From the NCBI GenBank assembly GCA_052388025.1, contig JBQTIP010000250.1, positions 1 to 10,414 of the forward strand: a stretch of DNA of 10,414 nucleotides, written 5' to 3'. Origin of the DNA: JBQTIP01 sp052388025. Lineage in GTDB: Bacteria; Actinomycetota; UBA4738; HRBIN12. Positions 6,817-10,414 of this stretch are shown here, one piece after another; position 1 is the first letter of the stretch; each line of letters begins with the position of its first letter. The notes below the pieces were generated by a model. The model made no database searches and was not told where the DNA came from. It saw nothing but the letters and a program-made list of their open reading frames with translations. Made by a program: the position numbers and the translations under genes.

Positions 6817-7692
6817 TCAGACCTGAGGCTCGCCAAGCTCCTGCTGGCCGCCCACGCGCGCGGCGCGCGACACGATCGACGCGAGCGAGCCGAGCACGAC
6901 CAGTCCGCCCACGATCGTGAGCGGCGCGAGCGGCTCGTCGAGGATCACGAGCGCTGCCGCGGAGGACACCACCGGCAGGCCGAGCATCAGCAGCGACGAA
7001 ACCGTTACGTCGACCGAGGAGTGCGCCCACGAGACCAGCAGGTGCCCTCCGGAGGCGCCGAGGACGAAGACCGCGAGGAGCACCCAGTCGTCTAGCCCTG
7101 GCGCCACGAGCGAGTGCCCGGACGCGATCGCGAGCGGCGTCACGACGAACGATGCGACGAGGAAGGCCACGGTCGTGTACTCGATGGCCGGGACGGTCGC
7201 GCGCGCCCGCTTCGAGACCACGAAGTAGGCCGCCCACGCGATGAGCGAGCCAACGGCCAGGAGATCGCCCGACAGGCTCCAGACCGGCGTGCCGGCCGAT
7301 CCGACGGTCACCAGGACGACTCCGGCGAGCGACACGAGCGACCAGCCGAGGTCCCGCCCGGTGACCCGCTCGCCGAACAGCCGTCCCGCGACGAGCATCA
7401 CGAGGGCCGGCTGAAGGGCGGAGATGACCGTGACGTCAGCAACGCTTGTTTGCTTGATCGCGGTGAAGAAGAAGGCGATCTCGGTGCCGAGCAAGACGCC
7501 GCCGAGCCATGAGGTCCGGATGCCCTGCCACGTGAGCCTGCGCCCGGAGGCGAGCAGGATCGTGAGGAGCAGGAGGGATCCCAGCCAGACACGCGAGGCG
7601 GCGAACGAGAGCGCCGGCTGGGACGAGAGCTTGATGAGGGTATTGGTGAACCCCCAGATCAAGATGGCGACGAGGACGGCGGCGGCTCCCAG
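6817..7692 (-). CDS. EamA/DMT family transporter (start uncertain)
   Basis: A membrane protein of the drug/metabolite transporter superfamily with about ten hydrophobic segments in two EamA repeats. Repeat 1 runs from LIWGFTNTLIKL to FGERVTGRDLGWSLVSLAG; repeat 2 from LSGDLLAVGSLIAWAAYF to ILDEPLAPLTIVGG. The motif W-G-F near the start and the two E-x-x-x-x-x-x-G turns after helices 4 and 9 are typical. The substrate cannot be predicted. The first canonical start, TTG at 7662, would cut helix 1 in half. The frame continues upstream through GAAAVLVAIL, and a CTG at 7690-7692 would give 291 aa, but no good ribosome binding site supports either codon. The CTG is 37 bases after the stop of the 59-aa gene, so co-transcription with it is likely. 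Confidence is high for the family and low for the start. Confidence 0.85.
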   Translation of the reverse strand: MGAAAVLVAILIWGFTNTLIKLSSQPALSFAASRVWLGSLLLLTILLASGRRLTWQGIRTSWLGGVLLGTEIAFFFTAIKQTSVADVTVISALQPALVMLVAGRLFGERVTGRDLGWSLVSLAGVVLVTVGSAGTPVWSLSGDLLAVGSLIAWAAYFVVSKRARATVPAIEYTTVAFLVASFVVTPLAIASGHSLVAPGLDDWVLLAVFVLGASGGHLLVSWAHSSVDVTVSSLLMLGLPVVSSAAALVILDEPLAPLTIVGGLVVLGSLASIVSRAARVGGQQELGEPQV

Positions 7693-7710
7693 CTGCGAGG
7701 TCCGGACCCC

Positions 7711-7730
7711 GACGTGTCCCGACGTGTCCC
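7711..7730. repeat. 10-bp perfect tandem duplication between two genes
   Basis: The plus strand reads GACGTGTCCC twice in succession (7711-7720, 7721-7730). It begins at the stop codon of the 59-aa gene and sits in front of the EamA transporter. Ten bases is not a multiple of three, so the duplication changes which upstream frame runs into the transporter. Confidence 0.8.
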
Positions 7731-7909
7731 TAGGCTTTCTCGTCGAGCTCCGTCTCGCCCTCGCCGTCGGGCTCGAGGCCGTCGTGTGACTGCCCGTCGC
7801 CCGCGCGCTCCTCTCGCCGCTGGTTGCGGGCTACTCGTCGTTCCTCCCGCTCAGCGGCTTTCTTCGCCTTGACGTTCTGACGTTGCCGCTTCCCAAAGGT
7901 GTCAGGCAT
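7730..7909 (-). CDS. Small charged protein, basic N-terminal half and acidic C-terminal tail (59 aa)
   Basis: A 59-aa frame from ATG (7907-7909) to TAG (7730-7732). It begins MPDTFGKRQRQNVKAKKAA, continues with an Arg/Glu-rich stretch (EREERRVARNQRREER), and ends in a Gly/Asp/Glu-rich tail (DGEGETELDEKA). No hydrophobic core, cysteine or known motif is visible. The first 36 residues look like a single charged helix, so nucleic-acid or ribosome binding is possible but not shown. GC-rich third positions and an AGGA eight bases before the ATG support a real gene. I recognise the opening M-P-D-T-F-G-K-R as a pattern seen in small uncharacterised proteins of high-GC bacteria, from memory only. It lies immediately upstream of the EamA transporter on the same strand. 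Confidence 0.65.
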   Translation of the reverse strand: MPDTFGKRQRQNVKAKKAAEREERRVARNQRREERAGDGQSHDGLEPDGEGETELDEKA

Positions 7910-7966
7910 GGAGCCATCCTACGAGATACCGACCCCGACAGCGGCGGCCTCTTCGCGTAGGTGCTC

Positions 7967-8041
7967 TCAGCTCGCCGGAAACGTGACGGTCGCCTGCTCG
8001 CCGGAAGGGATGTTCACATCGATGTCCTGGTTGGGCCGGTC
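7967..8041 (-). pseudogene. Possible 3' remnant of a secreted/cupredoxin-like gene
   Basis: Directly after the hicB stop, a different minus-strand frame reads NQDIDVNIPSGEQATVTFPA plus a final Ser, then TGA at 7967-7969. An alternating hydrophobic strand, PSGE turn and ATVTF strand resemble the beta-hairpins of cupredoxin-like or other exported beta-sandwich proteins. There is no start and no upstream homology, because hicB occupies that DNA. It may be the leftover end of a gene displaced by the hicAB locus. The stretch is short, so chance is a real alternative. Confidence 0.25.
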
Positions 8042-8486
8042 AGGCGGACCTGGCCGTGCCACCACGCAGCTTGTGGGCCCGGGCCCATGCCTTCACTTCC
8101 CGCAACGACCACACGGGTCCGGCGGCCGTCTGGGCGAGGGGCACCGGGAAGCCCTCATGGCGGCGCGTCCAGTTCCAGGCCGTCTGACGGCTCACGCCCA
8201 GGGCGCCGGCGATCTCGGACAGCGAGCCCAGTCGCTGAGTCCGAACCCGTGGTCGGGCGTGGGCGGTGATCTCCAGCAGGTGCGCCTCCACGCCGATCAC
8301 CTCACGCTCGTCGTCGAGATCGGCTAGTCCCTCGGGCTCGGTCGCGAGGAGCGCCGTCACTGCCTCCGCCACGTGCCGCATGGCGTCCGCCTTCGTCGAG
8401 CCGTAGCCATAGGCGCCCGGTATCACCGGCGCCCAAGCCGTGTATCCGTCGGCATCGTGCTCCACGAGCACGCCGTACGTGGCCAT
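8040..8486 (-). CDS. hicB: HicB family antitoxin with C-terminal AlpA/MerR-like helix-turn-helix
   Basis: A 148-aa antitoxin. Residues 1-75 form the HicB partial RNase H fold: YGVLVEHDADGYTAWAPVIPG, then GYGSTKADAMRHVAEAV, matching the family pattern of a strand, P-x-x-P-G turn and an EA-rich helix. This part normally covers the HicA active site. Residues 85-140 (SLSEIAGALGVSRQTAWNW, then FPVPLA and PVWSLREVKAWA) look like a winged helix-turn-helix of the AlpA/MerR/excisionase kind rather than the ribbon-helix-helix or Xre-type domain common in HicB. The ATG is preceded by AGGAGG (8496-8501) at nine bases, overlapping the original hicA stop. HicB proteins usually repress their own promoter; two palindromic repeats upstream of hicA are candidate sites. 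The gene appears intact although its toxin partner is broken. Confidence 0.87.
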   Translation of the reverse strand: MATYGVLVEHDADGYTAWAPVIPGAYGYGSTKADAMRHVAEAVTALLATEPEGLADLDDEREVIGVEAHLLEITAHARPRVRTQRLGSLSEIAGALGVSRQTAWNWTRRHEGFPVPLAQTAAGPVWSLREVKAWARAHKLRGGTARSA

Positions 8487-8500
8487 CCTCTTCTACCTCC

Positions 8501-8718
8501 TCAGAGCGCCTCTTCGAACTCGTCGACCGAGACCTGGCTAGCGACAGCACATGCCGCAGCGTCCCGATCGGAACCGGCTGCGCTCGGTGCAGGTGGATCA
8601 CGGTCAGCCGGCCATCGAGGTGCCTCCAGCGTGGGCCTCCCTTCACGGGAGCGAACCCGAGCTTCCGAAACGCCGTCTCCACCTGCCTTCCCGTCACGCG
8701 CGGGAGCTTCCTTGACAC
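8501..8718 (-). pseudogene. hicA: Frameshifted HicA-type toxin gene
   Basis: From GTG at 8718 the frame encodes MSRKLPRVTGRQVETAFRKL and continues through DGRLTVIHLH to PIGTLRHVLSLAR, a clear HicA mRNA interferase (dsRBD-like fold). The normal ending, VSVDEFEEAL and a TGA at 8501-8503, is present but one base out of frame. Restoring one G opposite 8533-8534 gives a 72-aa HicA of ordinary length ending just before hicB. As it stands, the frame runs on into hicB and ends at 8302 with an unrelated Arg-rich tail. The catalytic G-S-H region near residue 27-30 reads K-G-G-P-R, so the usual active-site His seems to be Pro. The GTG has GAGGG five bases upstream. A sequencing error could explain the frameshift but not the missing His. 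Confidence 0.8.
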
Positions 8719-8728
8719 GCGATCCCTC

Positions 8729-8743
8729 GTTTACGACGTCAAC
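8729..8743 (-). repeat. Operator-like palindromic repeat, copy 2 (just downstream of -10)
   Basis: The minus strand reads GTTGACGTCGTAAAC, a near-perfect 15-base palindrome of the form GTTnACGnCGTnAAC. It matches copy 1 at 12 of 15 positions and covers the expected transcription start of hicAB. Confidence 0.55.
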
Positions 8744-8772
8744 AGGCTATCTCCGGCTGTGTACGCTGTCAA
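8744..8772 (-). promoter_or_regulatory. Sigma-70-type promoter of hicAB
   Basis: On the minus strand a perfect TTGACA (8767-8772) is followed after exactly 17 bases by TAGCCT (8744-8749), which keeps the key T-A and final T of the -10 box. Initiation near 8737 would leave a leader of about 19 bases containing the GAGGG ribosome binding site of hicA. Confidence 0.6.
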
Positions 8773-8773
8773 C
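8759..8773 (-). repeat. Operator-like palindromic repeat, copy 1 (overlapping -35)
   Basis: The minus strand reads GTTGACAGCGTACAC, overlapping the TTGACA box. It lies exactly 30 bases from copy 2, about three helical turns, so proteins bound at both sites would face the same side of the DNA. Partial dyad symmetry (GT..AC...GT..AC) fits a dimeric repressor, most likely the HicB protein. Confidence 0.55.
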
Positions 8774-8853
8774 TACACCGATCCCGCTGCCGGCGATCTT
8801 GCATGCTCGAACACTAGCCCGAGGCAGTGACTTCGAGGCCGTCCGCCTTGCCC

Positions 8854-8859
8854 CATACT
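8854..8859 (+). promoter_or_regulatory. Possible -10 box for a leaderless alcohol dehydrogenase transcript
   Basis: CATACT matches the -10 consensus at four of six positions and ends seven bases before the GTG at 8867. Initiation would fall at or next to the start codon. No Shine-Dalgarno sequence precedes the GTG, which fits leaderless translation. No good -35 box is seen. Confidence 0.3.
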
Positions 8860-8866
8860 CCTGACC

Positions 8867-9886
8867 GTGCGCGCGATGGTGCTCGAGGCGCGGGGCGAGC
8901 CGCTCCGGGCTCGTGAGCTTCCGCGGCCGGAGCCGGGGCCGGGGCAAGTGCTGCTCCGCGTGCGGGCGTGCGGGATCTGCCGGACCGACCTCCACGTCGC
9001 GGACGGCGACCTGCCCGAGCCGAAGCTCCCCCTCGTCTTGGGCCACCAGCTCGTGGGCGTGCTCGAGGAGGCCGGCCCGGGCGTCGAGGGGCTCGCGCCG
9101 GGCGAGCGCGTCGGCGTGCCGTGGCTCGGGTGGACGTGCGGGAAGTGCCGGTACTGCATGAGCGGGCGGGAGAACCTCTGCCCGACGGCGCGGTTCACCG
9201 GCTACCAGATCGACGGCGGGTACGCGGAGCACGCGGTGGCCGATGCCCGGTACTGCTTCAAGGTCCCGGAGAGCTACCCGGACCTGCAGGCGGCGCCGCT
9301 TCTTTGCGCCGGGATGGTTGGCTACCGGAGCCTGCGCCTTGCGGGCGAGGCCCGCCGGCTCGGGATCTACGGGTTCGGCGCGGCGGCGCACATCGTCGCG
9401 CAGGTGGCGCGCTGGCAGGGCCGGCGGGTGTTCGCGTTCACGCGCCCCGGGGACACCGAGACGCAAGCGTTCGCCCGCGAGCAAGGCGCCTTCTGGGCGG
9501 GAGCCTCGACCGAGCCGCCGCCCGAGGAGCTCGACGCCGCGATCCTGTTCGCACCGGCCGGTGAGCTGGTGCCGGCGGCGCTGCGAGCGGTCGCGCCGGG
9601 CGGGACGGTGGTGTGCGCGGAGATCCACATGTCAGACATCCCCTCGTTCCCCTACGAGATCCTCTGGCGCGAGAAGGTCCTCCGCTCGGTGGCGAACCTC
9701 ACGAGGCAAGACGGCGTGGAGTTCCTGGAGCTCGCGCCCAAGGTCCCGGTCCGGACCCGGGTGACGCCGTTCCCGCTGGAGCAGGCGAACGAGGCGCTCG
9801 AGGCGCTCCGGTCCAGCGCCGTCACCGGCGCGATCGTCCTCGTCGTTGCGGGGGGAGAGACCGGACCAAGCACCCGCGGGTACTGA
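8867..9886 (+). CDS. Zinc-dependent medium-chain alcohol dehydrogenase
   Basis: A 339-aa MDR-superfamily dehydrogenase, oxidising an alcohol or reducing an aldehyde with NAD(P). Catalytic zinc ligands are Cys38 (in C-G-I-C-R-T-D), His60 (in L-G-H-Q) and Cys147 (in LLCAG). The structural zinc site has Cys91, Cys94, Cys97 and Cys105 in the C-x2-C-x2-C-x7-C pattern. The cofactor-binding Rossmann turn is GIYGFGAAAH at 166-175, with Ala in place of the usual last Gly. Position 61 is Gln where many members have Glu, as seen in several bacterial branches. Length is normal for the family. The start is GTG 8867, with an in-frame ATG three codons later as the alternative. It is a single-gene unit, convergent with vapC and only three bases from it. 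The substrate is unknown. Confidence 0.9.
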   Translation: MRAMVLEARGEPLRARELPRPEPGPGQVLLRVRACGICRTDLHVADGDLPEPKLPLVLGHQLVGVLEEAGPGVEGLAPGERVGVPWLGWTCGKCRYCMSGRENLCPTARFTGYQIDGGYAEHAVADARYCFKVPESYPDLQAAPLLCAGMVGYRSLRLAGEARRLGIYGFGAAAHIVAQVARWQGRRVFAFTRPGDTETQAFAREQGAFWAGASTEPPPEELDAAILFAPAGELVPAALRAVAPGGTVVCAEIHMSDIPSFPYEILWREKVLRSVANLTRQDGVEFLELAPKVPVRTRVTPFPLEQANEALEALRSSAVTGAIVLVVAGGETGPSTRGY

Positions 9887-9889
9887 TCC

Positions 9890-10324
9890 CTACGCGATGG
9901 ACCCCACCGTTGTGCGGAAGGGATCCACGACCCTCACGCCGTCCAGATCCGCTCCATGTTGAAGGTCCTCGGTCAGCAGAGAGGCGCACCCGGCTTCGTG
10001 CGCGGCGGCCACGATGAGCGCGTCCCAGAAGGAGAGCCCGAACCGATCCTCGATCGACCATGCAGCCTCGAGGAGCCGGTCGTCGGCCGGCACGGGTCGC
10101 CAGGCGACAAGGTCCTCGATGTCGGCCCTGGCCTCCTCGCGAGGCAGCCCAGGCTGCAGCTTGCGCGTGACGGTGACGTAGTACTCCTCGAGGACCTGAA
10201 CGCTCAGCCGGCCGGCCTCGGCCTCCCACAGATGATGCATCCAGGCATGCGCCCGCGCCTGCTTGCCGGGATCCGACGTGTCGCGGGCGTCAACCAGGAC
10301 GTTCGTATCAACGAAGACCGGCAC
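9890..10324 (-). CDS. vapC: VapC-type PIN domain ribonuclease toxin
   Basis: A 144-aa PIN-domain protein expected to cleave RNA with Mg2+ or Mn2+. The acidic residues are present in order: Asp6 in FVDTNVLVD, Glu46 in SVQVLEEYYV, Asp101 in SFWDALIVAAA and Asp120 in LLTEDLQHG. Length is normal for VapC. The GTG start overlaps the end of the upstream gene by 17 bases, and GAGGAG lies ten bases before it inside that gene, indicating translational coupling as in vapBC operons. All catalytic residues are intact, in contrast to the HicA copy nearby. Confidence 0.9.
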   Translation of the reverse strand: MPVFVDTNVLVDARDTSDPGKQARAHAWMHHLWEAEAGRLSVQVLEEYYVTVTRKLQPGLPREEARADIEDLVAWRPVPADDRLLEAAWSIEDRFGLSFWDALIVAAAHEAGCASLLTEDLQHGADLDGVRVVDPFRTTVGSIA

Positions 10325-10414
10325 GGTCGTGCAGCTCCTCGCGGGTGGGCCGCCGGCCTCCGAGGCCCGCAGGCCCCCGAGAGAGGTAGCGCTCCATCGC
10401 CCCCGTGTACGCGA
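10308..10414 (-). CDS. Putative VapB-like antitoxin, C-terminal end (partial)
   Basis: The minus strand enters the window in a frame reading AYTGAMERYLSRGPAGLGG, then RRPTREELHDRAGLR and TGA at 10308-10310. It overlaps vapC by 17 bases, as expected for the cognate antitoxin. The basic C-terminal tail would be the toxin-neutralising part; the DNA-binding half lies beyond the window, so the antitoxin family cannot be named. Confidence 0.6.
   Translation of the reverse strand, partial: AYTGAMERYLSRGPAGLGGRRPTREELHDRAGLR

Noticed and set aside
8302..8500. Extension of the hicA frame into an Arg/Gly-rich tail overlapping hicB
   Set aside because: The normal HicA ending lies in the adjacent frame, so the extension is a frameshift by-product and not a true domain.
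8747..9628. Long minus-strand open frame opposite the alcohol dehydrogenase (293 aa)
   Set aside because: It mirrors codon bias of the strongly supported dehydrogenase and shows only Arg/Ala/Pro/His-rich sequence without domains.

Overview
The window is very GC-rich, with G or C at most third codon positions, frequent GTG starts and tightly packed genes. The gene types (ABC-2 exporter, Lrp-type RAM protein, EamA transporter, class III cyclase remnant, HicAB and VapBC modules) fit a free-living high-GC bacterium, most likely an actinobacterial lineage. That placement is inference; there is no rRNA or other phylogenetic marker here.

Layout. Bases 1-895 (+) hold the end of an ABC ATPase gene and its ABC-2 permease, overlapping by 4 bases. 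Convergent to them (919-2712, -) is a secreted PBP4-type D-Ala-D-Ala carboxypeptidase. Its signal peptide and true start lie 120 bases upstream of the first canonical start codon, behind a good Shine-Dalgarno sequence and promoter. Divergent from it (about 2859-3258, +) is a broken adenylate/guanylate cyclase. Bases 3265-4431 (-) encode an RtcB RNA ligase, with a stand-alone Lrp/AsnC RAM-domain protein divergent from it (4556-4789, +). Bases 4764-6696 (-) are a two-gene operon: a VOC protein overlapping a double-domain SagB-like nitroreductase. Bases 6817-7909 (-) carry an EamA/DMT transporter and, just upstream, a 59-aa basic/acidic protein gene. Bases 8040-8773 (-) form a HicAB locus: a promoter with two palindromic operator-like repeats, a frameshifted hicA, and a hicB whose C-terminus is an AlpA/MerR-like helix-turn-helix. 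Bases 8867-9886 (+) encode a zinc alcohol dehydrogenase. It converges on a VapC PIN toxin (9890-10324, -), preceded by the end of its putative antitoxin, which runs off the window.

No gene-free stretch exceeds 300 bases. The longest gaps are 2713-2858 (promoter region), 4432-4555, 6697-6816, 7910-8039 (small gene-end remnant) and 8719-8866 (hicAB control region). I saw no rRNA, tRNA, CRISPR array, insertion sequence or convincing terminator.

The genes do not form one obvious pathway. The strongest observations are the hicAB locus (decayed toxin, intact unusual antitoxin, paired palindromic operators 30 bp apart), the CTG-started carboxypeptidase, the internally deleted cyclase and the 59-aa gene. 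I did not find a clearly novel multi-gene system.
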